Of a DNA stretch of 64,000 nt, positions 53,435 to 64,000 are shown piece by piece. The DNA is from Membranipora membranacea. Taxonomy: Eukaryota; Bryozoa; Gymnolaemata; Cheilostomatida; Membraniporidae. How positions within the stretch are numbered: position 1 is the first letter of the stretch; every line of letters begins with the position of its first letter. The stretch is taken from NCBI GenBank assembly GCA_914767715.1, contig OU612065.1:5086001-5150000 (forward strand), in the 5' to 3' direction. Below the pieces are notes generated by a model, which had not been told where the DNA came from, did no database searches, and saw nothing but the letters and a program-made list of their open reading frames with translations. A program made the translations under genes and the position numbers.

Positions 53435-54254
53435 ATGGGGAAATTCAGACTGTTTCCGATTGCACCTACAGCACGAAGAAGAAGGATAAAGATATATGTT
53501 GGATTATTCCTTGGAGCATATTGGGCTTTACCACTCTACCAATTCGTAGGCAAGGACATAGTTGACTTTGTGCTGAAACGCGACACTGAACGTAAGTAAT
53601 TCCCCATCATATTATTTTCTATATTAAAGCCTAGAGGCATATTGTCAAACAAAACTCTTGCAAATTTTTGTAGAGGTGATGAAAAAAGTATTAAAGTATT
53701 AAAGTTTTTACTTATCGCATGAGGAGGCATACTGTTCAATTAAATGCAATCAACATGGATTAACTCGATAGTCTTCGTTGGTATATAGGAGTTATCTATC
53801 TCTGGACTATTCTCTCTCTCCATTACCGACAGTTTTCTCCCTGTTAGGTACCACCATTTACAGTCATAGATTCAATAGTTAGATTTTTCTAGTCCTTTAC
53901 ACTATAACAGCATTTCATATTGTGAATTGAAATGATCCTTACTTGTATAATCATAAAAGACAACTATAGATAAGAAATAACTGTTTCAGGGTTGAGCTGT
54001 CACTACAGATCATCTGCAAAACTCCCTCTCGAACCACATCTGTCGCAGAATGTATCTGCTTGTGTTTTGTGTTCATTTATAAGTGTTGATGGTTGTCAGT
54101 AAAATCATGGGTATACTAACACTGACTTTATTGTACCAATGTTATCTTTGATCAAGCACTGATGACAGTGAGCTCAGAACCTGCCGCATTAACAGAGAAA
54201 ACTCCGAGAAAAACTGATGAGAAGCCAAAAACTGAACAAACAGTTCATAAGTGA
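53435..54254 (+). CDS. Possible small single-pass membrane protein, 84 residues, unrecognised
   Basis: Exon 1 is 53435-53591 (ATG to a GTAAGT donor) and exon 2 is 54157-54254 (an AG acceptor to TGA). Phase is 1 plus 2. An alternative acceptor at 54169 keeps the frame and removes four residues. The product starts MGKFRLFPIAPTARRRR, continues into a hydrophobic segment at about residues 20-37 (IYVGLFLGAYWALPLYQF), and ends in a charged Lys/Thr/Glu-rich tail. An AATAAA lies at 54,368, about 115 bases after the stop. The basic N-terminus followed by one membrane segment would suit a small mitochondrial or ER membrane protein, but I recognise no family. Confidence 0.45.
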
Positions 54255-57115
54255 CATCATACGACCCCATGAGCCTATCAAGGTGAATGAGAACATACAT
54301 TTAATCATTTCCTATTATTGCCTTGTATATAACTTACTCTCAATCATACTATAGGTCAGATCCTACCAATAAATTCCCTGCTTTCATAGAACCTTGATTA
54401 TACCAGGGAGTTTGGAACCGCACTCAAACTCCCTGATTATACCAAGTTCTTGATGAGAAATAAGAACAAAAAACAGAGTTATGTTCTCATAAAAGTTGAG
54501 GGAACAACTCTTACATCGGATTCATTAATAATTAGCACTACAATGTATATAGAGTGAGGGGAAAGAAAATCTTCGAGATACGTTCGTTGTTGGGGTTAAA
54601 CCTGAATTATGCATGGTCAAAATCCCATCAAGAACTGGAGATCATGCTTAAAGGATGGAGAGTATGTTTGCTAATTTCAATGGGTTCAGGTATGATAACT
54701 TATTTCGAGATCAACCTTGCCATACACTCTTGAGTAACCAACTGCCTTGAACCAATAGGCATATGGAGTCAAAAGTTTACTGTGCCCGTTTGTATGTGCC
54801 TGGTCCTCTGTATAATCTTCAGAGTGAAAATCCTAAAGTATCGAATTCCACATGTCCGGCATAATCTGACCTTAAAGATGTGAGGTCAAATCAAACAATG
54901 ATGTTTAACAAGAAATCTCTTACTTCTAATTAGAATTTTTATAACTAAAGTATTTTCACTCATGCAACCATTGGTCATGGATCATTTCAAACCACAAATA
55001 TCCCGGCTATATTGTGGATATGGAAAGTAAACGCTCAGATCTTACTTGACAAAAATCAATCTGTGGGTGTTTGTGTTGATATATGATAGTTTGGCTCACT
55101 TCACAGCAAGCAGTCATGGTCATCATTCTGAAAACTGGAAATACCAGTTTTCTTCATGGCGTTAGGATCAGAGCTTTCTACAAGAGTAATGAGACTTAAA
55201 TACGGCTGATCTGTCAGTCCTTCTGCCCTAGTTGCTCATCGACAACAAAGCAAGTCCTCCGGCTTGTCCATATTGATTACCAAAGAAATCACATATTAAA
55301 ACCTATCCTTCTCTTTTTTGTAGGTGATATTGAAGGGGAAATGAACACAAGTAATGCTATAGTTTGGCGTGATGCGAGCTTCATATTGACATTCATCACA
55401 AAGTCCTACATAGGAAAAATGAATTTTTTTGTGATTTTCATTCTAGGAGGTTTATCACTGAACAATATGGGTTAACACACATTAGACCATGTGTTTCTAA
55501 TAAGTGAAACCCTTACTAAAAAAAGCGACAACCATAATTATTGTTCCATGAGAAGATTTGTTCCGGTCCAGTCATGAAGGATCAAGAAACCTTCAATAAT
55601 TTTTACCATAGCTGGCTTTTCTGTGTTTGTTGTCACGTGATTGCTGTGTGTGAATTGGGTTTGGTATATATAGCCATGTAATGAGTGCTGTTTGTTCCTA
55701 GTCAAACTGGCATCATACTGGTAATATATTAATTCTAAGATACTTTACTTTTTACTGACTTATCCATGTGAGTTGGCGACTGTTATACAAATGCTTCATT
55801 GTTTCTTATGCTTATCCAGATACTTTTCCACTTGTCTGTTGTCAACATTGAATTCCATATCTGGAATAGCATCATTAGCTTTCTTTTGCAAAACAAAGGG
55901 CTTGCAAAAATAGCCAGTCCCTAGTAGCAATCTAGAAATGCCCTAATCATCGACACTGTATGGGGTATAATTACTGTTTGCAATTTTGTAAACAAGACAA
56001 TTTCTCAGGCTAATTATTCATGCTACTAGGGACAGCCAATCAGATAACAGTCAGATGGGTCCCTGTGTTTAGTGTCCTAACCGTATAACGCTATGATACT
56101 ATTTCCATTCTAAGAGAAGAATCTAATTCAGTGGTTGTCAATTATGAATACAGTTGTAGTTTACAAGGTTTTCCAGAAATACAATGCAACCAGCACTTCA
56201 TATTGAAATTTGCGTCCCTGGTACCCACAACTGGTCGCCTCTTACAGTATTCACTGTTTTTGGTCATGTTCATTGTTCTCACAATATAATGTAGTGGTAT
56301 ACACTATTTTGGCCATCATACAATAACCCTGTGATTTGATCTATTAGGTTTAAAATTAGGTTAGAGCAATGGATGAGTTCATTGGTTAGAGCTAGGTTAC
56401 CGAACAAGGAGGTGATAACTCCTGTTTGTTTACATCATAGACCAATCTGGAGACCTAGTCTCTTGTTATTGGTCAGCAAACTCTCCTGCCTTAGCGTTTC
56501 CAATAAAATCTATTGTAATAAAGAAAACTTTGAAGTCAAAATCAGAGCTAATATATCAATAGAGCTTCGAAACTGGGGCGTGGTCTGGGCGTGTACTATA
56601 TTATGACCTGAAAAAATAGCACTGTACACTAACTAATGGCAAAATATGACTCGCTTAGCAAATCTGGTGTATGTTAGCTATAGAAATTTAACTATATAGA
56701 CAATCTGATTCTAACTACAGTACAACAATGTGAGCAAGAAGTTGGATGAGTTGATGTGAGTACAATGGTGTTTGTTTCAGATGACAAAGTTATTTAGGCA
56801 AGAAGTACATGGTAATACCATAGTAGGAAGAAAGATAAAAAGTGAGGAGTTATTTTTTGATTTATTAAGAGGGACTCTCACGGTGTAATTCCGTCACAAC
56901 CAGTCTGCTGGAGTGGGACAGGGAGGTTGGAAGCACAACTTTCTGTAGTACAGTTAAATCAACTCTAGTTGTTTAGGCCTTGACCACCCGGACATTCAAC
57001 CAATGGGCTTGCACCAAATACAGATGAGATGGCCTGTGGTTGGAAGCATAGTCTAGAGCTGCACATGACCAGAAAAGAAGACTATAAATAAATTTTATTC
57101 CTTATTTCTCTCTAG
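54255..57115. other. Gene-free region
   Basis: Contains the probable poly(A) signal AATAAA at 54,368-54,373 and a small hairpin near 54,404-54,436 (CAGGGAGTTT/AAACTCCCTG). I see no supported exon, RNA gene or repeat of note in the rest. Confidence 0.5.
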
Positions 57116-58106
57116 TCACTCTGGATCTGTTGCAAATGAACTCGAGAATGCGGCGAGATATTCGGCTACCATAGAATTAAAACAGATTTCCAATGATGAT
57201 TTCGATGTACTGAACATCCGATACTGGTCTGAGGGATGGAACTCAAGAAACAAGTACAAGATGCCGCATAGAATCTCCTACAGATTAGCGATTCAAGGTA
57301 GGAATTATTTCTTACAAATATGACAGACTAATCAAATATTTCAATGTTGTTATCGACACGCCTGGTTTTTCCTAGGCATGGAAATCCAACAAGCGCTTTA
57401 AAGTTACACAGATTAGCTTACACAGATTAGCTTACAGAGATTACACAGATTAGCTTACACAGATTAGCTTACACAAAGTTACACAGATTAGCTTTAACAT
57501 ATATCACAGTATTTCTCTTATGTTACAGTTCATCGAAGACTTTCTTGACTGGCTAACTCAATTGGAGGACGAAGTAAATGGTGTCGACATCACGGATGCA
57601 GAAAGGTCAAAATGTCCGCTTTGCATTCAGACAAGAATCAGCTAGAGAATCACTTGTAAGTACACTTTACAATGTGATGCAAAATCTGTGATATTGATCA
57701 TGATTGTGGTAATCAAGATCTACATAGAATGCCATTTTGCACATACTTCTTCTCACCTAGCCGGCTGTATCCTTAGCACATACTATATTAGGCTGAATTC
57801 AAGTCTAGCTCAACATCTTTACTTTATTATAGACTCCCACTTCAAATAACCAAGATTAAGTGTGAGCTATCATTACGTCATTATAATATTCCTACAGGTC
57901 ACTCCTTCTTAGCGCTCACTAAGGAGTTTTTGACTGAGAAAACGCTTTGTCAAGATAGCTTGGAGCAGTACTTTGGTCACCAAAGAGCCAGAACTGGCAG
58001 TAACAATGCTCCAACTATGAGCGAGTTTCTAAATACAGCCAGGATACTGACATTGACACAAGAGGCTGAATGTACTATATCCAAAGGGAACTACACTAAA
58101 CTTTAA
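57116..58106 (+). pseudogene. P-element/THAP9-type transposase relic
   Basis: Three exon-like pieces remain. 57116-57297 reads FDVLNIRYWSEGWNSRNKY, like the FDCLNVR region of P-type transposases. 57529 onward reads FIEDFLDWLTQLEDEV and hits a stop. 57898-58106 reads LTEKTLCQDSLEQYFGHQRA, then RTGSNNAPTMSEF, the C-terminal QDxLExxFGxxR signature, and ends at TAA. The phase between the first two pieces is broken and the N-terminal THAP domain and catalytic core are missing, so no active enzyme is encoded. A minisatellite lies between pieces one and two. Confidence 0.75.
57405..57494. repeat. Tandem repeat inside the transposase relic
   Basis: Irregular copies of about 14-15 bases (TTACACAGATTAGC type), about six, some with short insertions (AGAGATTACAC, AAAGTT). 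Confidence 0.8.
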
Positions 58107-58379
58107 AAAGACACTATGGTGATCTCCGAAGAGCCAATGGAGAAAGGAAGTTGACAAAGGAAATGAGTCATGAGTTTTTGTTAACCATTGTTGGGCTGAG
58201 AATGTAAAGTATTACATAGCAATAGTATTTGAATAAAATTGCAGAAGTAAAATTACATAAAAGAGACTTAGAAAAAATTAGATACAGATTTTCCTGAAAC
58301 CACAAGATCAGTTTGATTCTTTTATTGAAAACTCTGTCTAAAAACTGGCAGAAGGATTTTTTTTCTTATTGCTGACTAT

Positions 58380-59123
58380 TTATTGTTTACATCTATATAT
58401 AAATGCCACACACCTCACTCTGGAAAGCTTTTGCACTACCTTATGAAATAAATCAAAGGATTCAGAACTTGGTATGTTACAATCTACTGTGAGCCACTGG
58501 TTGTGAGCCTTGTCAGAGTTCAGAATAGAGTCCATGACAAGATATCTTATGTTGCAATTACTGCTTACATTGGAAAGAGTGGCAGATGAAAGAGAATCAA
58601 GCACAATGAGAAATGTAGAAAGCTGGCTGATACATATGTAAGTGCACCACGATCTAGAGGCAAAGAATTTCCCCTTATTAGACTAGCGAGAGAGTTCCCC
58701 CTGAGGTAGAGTTGAGTTGAGGTACTGCTTGCTTGCTCAGGATATTACTGTTGTGCAGCCTGCAAAAGAGACATCATATATTGGATTGAGTAAGATTAAA
58801 GCCATTAAAACACAAATTGGTTTTATCACAATAAAAACGTGTGGTTATGGAGACAAACTAAATTTTAACTTAAAATAAGTTGAGTAAAGTTAAATGTTGC
58901 ATAGCCGACCTCTGTGCTTCAATTCATAAATTAGCCCTTCGAAAGTAATGGGTTGATATTCCTAAGATCGTTTTGGGTTGTTGATGTGAAAAACTTACGG
59001 CTTGCAGCGGGTATAGTCTCCAGCCTCAAAATGTTGAGCGCAATATGCCTTCTACTGAGCATTCCATTCAGGTATGTGTTGACTAGGTCTTGCCTCCCGA
59101 CAGCTTTTAACCAATTCAATCCC
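58380..59123 (-). other. Unassigned minus-strand coding-like stretches
   Basis: 58999-59123 is bounded by an acceptor (GTTATAG) and a donor (GTAAGT) and reads GLNWLKAVGRQDLVNTYLNG then MLSRRHIALNILRLETI. 58,380-58,604 is one open frame containing NIRYLVMDSILNSDKAHNQW and ESFDLFHKVVQKLSR before a possible GTGAGG donor. The phases of the two do not join directly. I recognise no family. They may be exons of a gene whose other exons I could not place, or transposon remains. Confidence 0.3.
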
Positions 59124-59637
59124 CTATAACATTTCAAAAATAGGTGTGAATAATCAGGGCCATTGTACATATTAACCTTGAGCAATGATTACACAGGCTG
59201 ACTTGATGGATTGTAAATTTGTAGCATTTGCTCACTACAACCTAATAACCTTCTGTAAGTTTATCAGAATCCTCTCTAAGTAGTTGGTTTATTATTGTAT
59301 AACTAGTAGGGTCAGTGCATTGCTGTAGTAACCTGAAATACATGGCCAAATATCATTGTTCATTCATTCCTATCTGTACCTATCAAACTCATTCTTATTG
59401 AAATACACAGACAAGGGGCAGGGCACTGTCTGTAGACAGTGAGTTATCCCTCTGGTTGAGACAGGCTAAGTAAGAGAAGAAAGCATGGGTCATTCATATA
59501 TCATATGTCTTCAATAACCTGAAACAAACAAAGGATACTAAAGCAATGATGAAATTTTGAGATCTTGGAGAGCAAGTGCTAATCCTATCTAGGTAGATAG
59601 ATGCAATGTGATTTACCTGACTCTATCTTTTCTAGGT

Positions 59638-59768
59638 ACTTCAAACCATCTCCAAACCATCTCCAAACCATCTCCAAACCATCTCCAAACCATCTCCAAA
59701 CCATCTCCAAACCATCTCCAAACCATCTCCAAACCATCTCCAAACCATCTCCAAACCATCTCCAAACC
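59638..59768. repeat. 11-bp minisatellite, about 12 copies
   Basis: Near-perfect head-to-tail copies of CCAAACCATCT. Open frames on both strands across it (for example repeating WFGDGLEMVWR) are artefacts of the repeat, since 11-bp units give long periodic frames. Confidence 0.95.
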
Positions 59769-60230
59769 ACCCGTCTGCTATTTTCTTTCTTCTAGTTTGA
59801 GTGCAGTGCAGCAGAAAATACTTGCTTTTGTGTGATTGGTTCATTAAACTACAGTCACAGCTATTCTTATTATTACTACAATGGCTGTACAGTGCTATTT
59901 TTTTCAGGTGACACCTGATTGGTCAATTCTGAGCTGGCCCATATTCTGCCTGCTTATATATAGATAAAGGGACAGTAGAAGCTTAGGACTGCGTAAGCTT
60001 TGGTCAAAATTATTTTCTACCAAGGGTTATTATATTCTACCATAGACATTGATTTGGGCTCTATTGCTATGTTTTCTACTCTCTTTTGATAGATACTTGT
60101 CAAATCATCTTCAATTTCTGAAGTACAAATGAAGTCTGGAGTGGGCATGATTTGCAATCAATACCAACAGTTTGTGATAGCCTTTTCTAGCGATTATGTT
60201 GTATGTAAGATGTTTGGCCCACAAGTCTAC

Positions 60231-60330
60231 TCCAAAGCCTGGGTCTTCACTTTAGACTAAGACTGCCCCCCTCCCCCCCCCCCCTGGGAGTAGTCAAACA
60301 TTGCTACAGGCCAAGTTTTGGAGTATGCAT
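60231..60330. mobile_element. Short fold-back family A, copy 3
   Basis: Begins ACAAGTCTACTCCAAAGCCT, has the family's GACTGCCCCC centre followed by a long C-run, and CAAACATTGC, and ends CCAAGTTTTGGAGTATGC. It is more diverged than the copy at 51,157. Confidence 0.65.
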
Positions 60331-61100
60331 TTGGTTTGGTCACAGAACAGGTGTGTTTTACCAGAGGAGTAACTCCTCTCCTGAATCCTTGTAATGTTGG
60401 TTTTTCACATACTTCCTACAACCAGTCAGTCAGTTGTAGGCCAAGACGCAAGGGTCGCTGTTGTAGTTCTATTGGTATGGTTTCATCTCATAATCATTGT
60501 GAGAGAAGTGTATAAATATCTAGTTTCTAGTATTATATTATAAATATAATTGGAGGACATGTAAATCCCGGCATGTTAAAAAAGCTAATGCCAACTTAGG
60601 GATTGAGTTCGAAACAGTGTTGAAAATCTAGAACTTCAGAGAGTGCCTACAGTCTCAAACATAGTCTCAAGGCTTAAAAAGAGGTGTCAAAAAATGTAGT
60701 ACAATGCTCAAGAGATTAAGTAAGCTGAGAGTATCTGTTAGTTGGCTGTTATCGTTATCAACGAGTAGTGAGGAACATTGTATTAGTGAGGTTCAATGTA
60801 GCGGCTAGTCGTTCTTTCTTGACACCGACCAGTGTCTAGATCTTTCTGAGAATCATCTATATCAAATCAAACTATAAACATGAGCATATATATATATATT
60901 ACTGTATAGCTTTAAAAAAACATACGTTTCATCAAATAAACATGGAGTTGGCTTCACCTCTAAACAAAATATCGCATTTTAATACATAAATTTTGGCATA
61001 ATGTTTGATGGAATGGGCTACACATGATCGAATATATGCGGCCAGGGAAGATAGGCTATTAACATTCCAGTAACATGGATACTTCAGGTATCAACTAGAC

Positions 61101-61229
61101 TCTAGAATTTACAATATTTGATCCCAGGCAGTAGCAAAAATGAGTGTGTGTAACGTTGTGCAGTCATAGCGCAACGTTACACACACTATTTTTTGCTTCT
61201 GCCTGGGATCAAATATTGTAAATTCTAGA
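61101..61229. mobile_element. 129-bp fold-back element
   Basis: TCTAGAATTTACAATATTTG, ATCCCAGGCAG and GTGTGTGTAACGTTG on the left pair with CAACGTTACACACAC, CTGCCTGGGAT and CAAATATTGTAAATTCTAGA on the right. The arms are about 57 bases and nearly perfect, around a short loop (TGCAGTCATAGCG). Unrelated in sequence to the other fold-back families here. Confidence 0.8.
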
Positions 61230-62473
61230 TGATATTTTTGGCTGCTAAAATGAAATTAGATTTTGGATTTGCTTGCCTCATATTGCTCTCAGAGCAAATT
61301 TGAAAACATATTTGGAAAATTCACACCTATGTGGTTCCAACCATGTATTTATTTTCCTGATTGGAACATTTTGAAAAAATCCTTTGTAGTGCCTAAACCA
61401 AGGAAGATTGAGTAGCTTTTGCTCCTTGCTACAACTACTAATAGGGCTAGGCTGAATAATGAAAATGTGTGTGTCGCCAATGTTTTGGCTCCAAACATAC
61501 CAGAGCCAAAACATTAGCATCGGGCCGGTACCACAAGTCATCCTCATGAATGAAGCCAGGAACTAACTTCCCTGTATAGTGAGTGTCAGGTGCCAAGTGA
61601 GAGGTAGCGGCCTAGTACAGAAGGCATGCTTGTTCATTTGGTCCATAATTATCGCATAGGCCTACAATGTTTGAAAATTTGCCCAATATATATTCAGTAT
61701 TGAGCCCATTTCAAGTTTACCTGAAAAAGCCTCCGAGCCAATACATGGCTAAAAAAGGTGATGCTCTCTACTGCGTAGTATCTCATACAATTATACTATC
61801 CCATGTTGCACGTGCGTTCCTAACATCTACGTGAGCGCAGCCATAGGTTCTAGTCTTTGGACCTCTCACCTGATGATATAAAGTTTTAGACCAGAGGAAA
61901 CAAACTTATTATTTGAGACAGGTCCGCCACCTCGCCAGTGTATTGATCTAATATTTTCAGCAGCTGCCTTCTATTCTCAACATTTGGTTAGACGACTGTA
62001 TTGTATGATCACCATATGATCAGATATACTTAACATATCCTTAAAAAACAGTGATCACTTAGCAGGCTAGCCTGCCTTGCAATGCTGAGTGTCGGTACTG
62101 CAGTATAGTATCTCTCCCCCACATTCAAGTGCGTCATTTCTTTGGCAGTCCAACAAAATGCACACATGCAATGTTTAATTCACTACCAAACCTGAGCCAT
62201 CTATGTGAAGCTTGCTTAGATCTGATTCTGATATTGCAGACTGAAAAGGGTTCTGTTTTGAAAGAGAAAATATAAGCTGTTTTCAATTTGGATTATGCTA
62301 AGGTGTTAGTGCCATGGCGCCTCGACCCTCTCCCATATTTACAGCTCTGACATGACTGACTGACTAGATGTTGTTAGATCAATATGATGCAATTTGGAAT
62401 CAGAATCTCACAATGTTCTACTTTGTTTTGTAGGGTCTGATTACTCTACCCCCTGAATGCATAGTAATACAAA

Positions 62474-63811
62474 ATGGAAAGTGGAGATAAGAGAAACTCT
62501 GTCAGGTGAAATATTCATACAAGTGGTTCACTGGCCGTATCAGTGATATTCAATGAATTTATACCTCCAATTATCGGGCCTGAAACTGGGTTAGCGTATC
62601 AATATTGGAGTCCATAGACTCTTGAATCTGTATGAAGTGTCAGTGTAACTATCTAGGAGGTTATTTGTAGAACAATGATCTAGACTGCTCTCTTCTGTTC
62701 ACCAAGTTTTTTGGCGGTATCAGCGTCCTCAGCTCTGCTCATTGCCAATGCTTACATTCCGACATGACTAATGACATGCTAATTTTTTTAATTCGAAGAA
62801 CCAAGAGAAGTGTGCCAAGCGATGATGGCAATGGATGGGAGTGCAGCGTATGTACATTCAAAAACTCGCCAGGGGCCTTCAAGTGTGATATGTGTGACAC
62901 TCGTAAGGGAACTTCTACACGGTATGTACCCAACTCTCGCTCAGGAAGCCAGCTGTTGAGCACATGTTATCTATTTCCGAGATTGTGATTTGCAATGAGG
63001 TGTTGGCGATAAATGTGGAAAATCACAAGCTTGTCAATGTCTCTGAAAGCTTGGGGATACGATAAACTCAGAAAGCAGTAGGTCTATGGTTCAATTTATG
63101 CCCTGAGATGAAGGCTTTGACTAGCAACATCTGTCTTCTGGGTCATAATGAGCCCTCAATGTTTAATACTTGCTTCAAAAACTAAGGAGCTAAGGAAGTG
63201 TTTGTTGCCCTATTTTCTATAGAAAGCCACGTACCAATCAACAACAGGTGCTAATCCATCAAGTTTCTGTCCAACAAAGCAAGAAAGAGAAGAACAAGAG
63301 GCAATATTTAAGAAGGTAACTTTGAAAGCACACATTCCATTTCGTATGTTTGAATTTGAAACTTTCGGATGTATCCTATATCCTTACTCTTTGCTGTTAT
63401 CATGGGAGCCAATCCTTCTCTATAACAGGCACTCTTTTTCATATGCAGTAGTTTGCACTCTTTTCATCGTCAATGACACAAGATAGACAACTGCTAATAT
63501 TTCTTACAAACAACCGGCGCCAAAAGTGGTTCTGAATGTTAATTTGTTGTTGTTTGTTGTTGATTTATTGTTACATGTTCATATTATCCCCTAGCTATCA
63601 CCACATCTCAACTTTTCTCTCCTGTTTTAGACCAGCTCGTCTAAAAAATATAGACAGAGCCACAGCACAGCACATGGTGGTAACAGTAGGGGATGTCACT
63701 GTTATAATAACTGACTATAAACCAAAACCAGAAAGCAGCAGGCTTGACGAGTCCGCAGCATCTGACAGTTTATCATTTCATGAAGGATCAGACACTGATG
63801 TTAGTGAATGA
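62474..63811 (+). CDS. RYBP: RYBP/YAF2 homologue, Polycomb (PRC1) adaptor (complete, four exons)
   Basis: RYBP/YAF2 proteins join RING1 in variant PRC1 complexes and stimulate H2A ubiquitylation; that is family knowledge. Exons: 62474-62505, 62799-62921, 63223-63315, 63631-63811, all GT-AG, all junctions in phase 2, 429 nt, 142 residues. The start [14 protein letters not shown] resembles the vertebrate N-terminus. A RanBP2-type zinc finger follows with Cys26, Cys29, Cys40 and Cys43 ([20 protein letters not shown]), then RKGTSTRKPR, a Lys-rich linker, and the RING1-binding C-terminal block [31 protein letters not shown], with an acidic Ser-rich tail. It is shorter than human RYBP (228 residues) because the linker and tail are shorter. 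It could equally be called YAF2; invertebrates usually have one gene for both. Confidence 0.95.
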
Positions 63812-64000
63812 ACAGCTTATAATGATGTGATGACTGTTCCAGAAAATAATTCATCCTCACTACTTTCCACAACGCTTATGACATTCTTTTGTTTTCTGTT
63901 GTCGGCTAACTATACATCTGTCTAGGATTGACTATTATATATTTCTAGTTCTATGAACATACCACTATGAGTCAAACCTGTGGGATGTATTTTCTGGTGA

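Larger units (their letters stand above)
58107..62473. other. Gene-poor region between transposase relic and RYBP
   Basis: Apart from the listed minus-strand stretches, minisatellite and two fold-back elements, nothing is supported. A TA-repeat lies near 60,886-60,898. Confidence 0.5.

Noticed and set aside
59585-59844. Four overlapping open frames on both strands with repeating WFGDGLEMV or NHLQTISKPSP units
   Set aside because: They are created by the 11-bp minisatellite CCAAACCATCT, which lacks stops in several frames. No start context, splice sites or homology.
61278-61547. 89-residue minus-strand frame
   Set aside because: No splice support or domain. It contains a small palindrome (CCAATGTTTTGGCTC region) and reads like chance.

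Overview
The window is nuclear DNA from an invertebrate animal. Genes are split into many short exons with GT-AG introns, the base composition is AT-rich, and there is no operon layout. The genes are animal-type: SZT2 of the KICSTOR complex, a RYBP/YAF2 Polycomb adaptor, UDP-glucose 4-epimerase and a Golgi carbohydrate sulfotransferase. Non-coding DNA is rich in fold-back (MITE-like) elements, with one tRNA-derived SINE and a P-element/THAP9-type transposase relic. The sequence alone does not fix the phylum.

Positions 1 to about 43.7 kb (minus strand) hold an SZT2 homologue read right to left. I mapped 65 coding exons whose splice phases chain without a break from about 43.7 kb down to position 96 (10,741 coding bases, about 3,580 residues). 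The gene runs off the left edge, so its C-terminus is missing; its extreme 5' end is unresolved. An intronless plus-strand sulfotransferase gene (10,049-11,284) sits in one SZT2 intron. The largest intron (21,362-29,464) may hold a small unrecognised minus-strand gene. Two copies of one 0.5 kb MITE family lie in SZT2 introns.

Positions 46.7-50.2 kb (minus strand) hold a complete nine-exon UDP-glucose 4-epimerase (GALE, 343 residues), upstream of SZT2 in the same orientation.

Positions 50.3-62.4 kb are gene-poor and repeat-rich. They hold several fold-back elements, including three copies of one short family, a possible 84-residue membrane protein in two exons (53,435-54,254), the broken transposase (57,116-58,106), an 11-bp minisatellite (59.6-59.8 kb) and unassigned minus-strand coding-like stretches near 58.4-59.1 kb.

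Positions 62.47-63.81 kb (plus strand) hold a complete four-exon RYBP/YAF2 homologue (142 residues).

The genes do not form one pathway. SZT2 acts in amino-acid sensing upstream of mTORC1, GALE in galactose and UDP-sugar metabolism, the sulfotransferase in glycan sulfation, and RYBP in Polycomb repression. I found no convincing undescribed multi-gene system. The most unusual points are a triplicated in-frame 3' splice site in SZT2, the nested sulfotransferase with altered PAPS-binding motifs, and the dense fold-back repeats.
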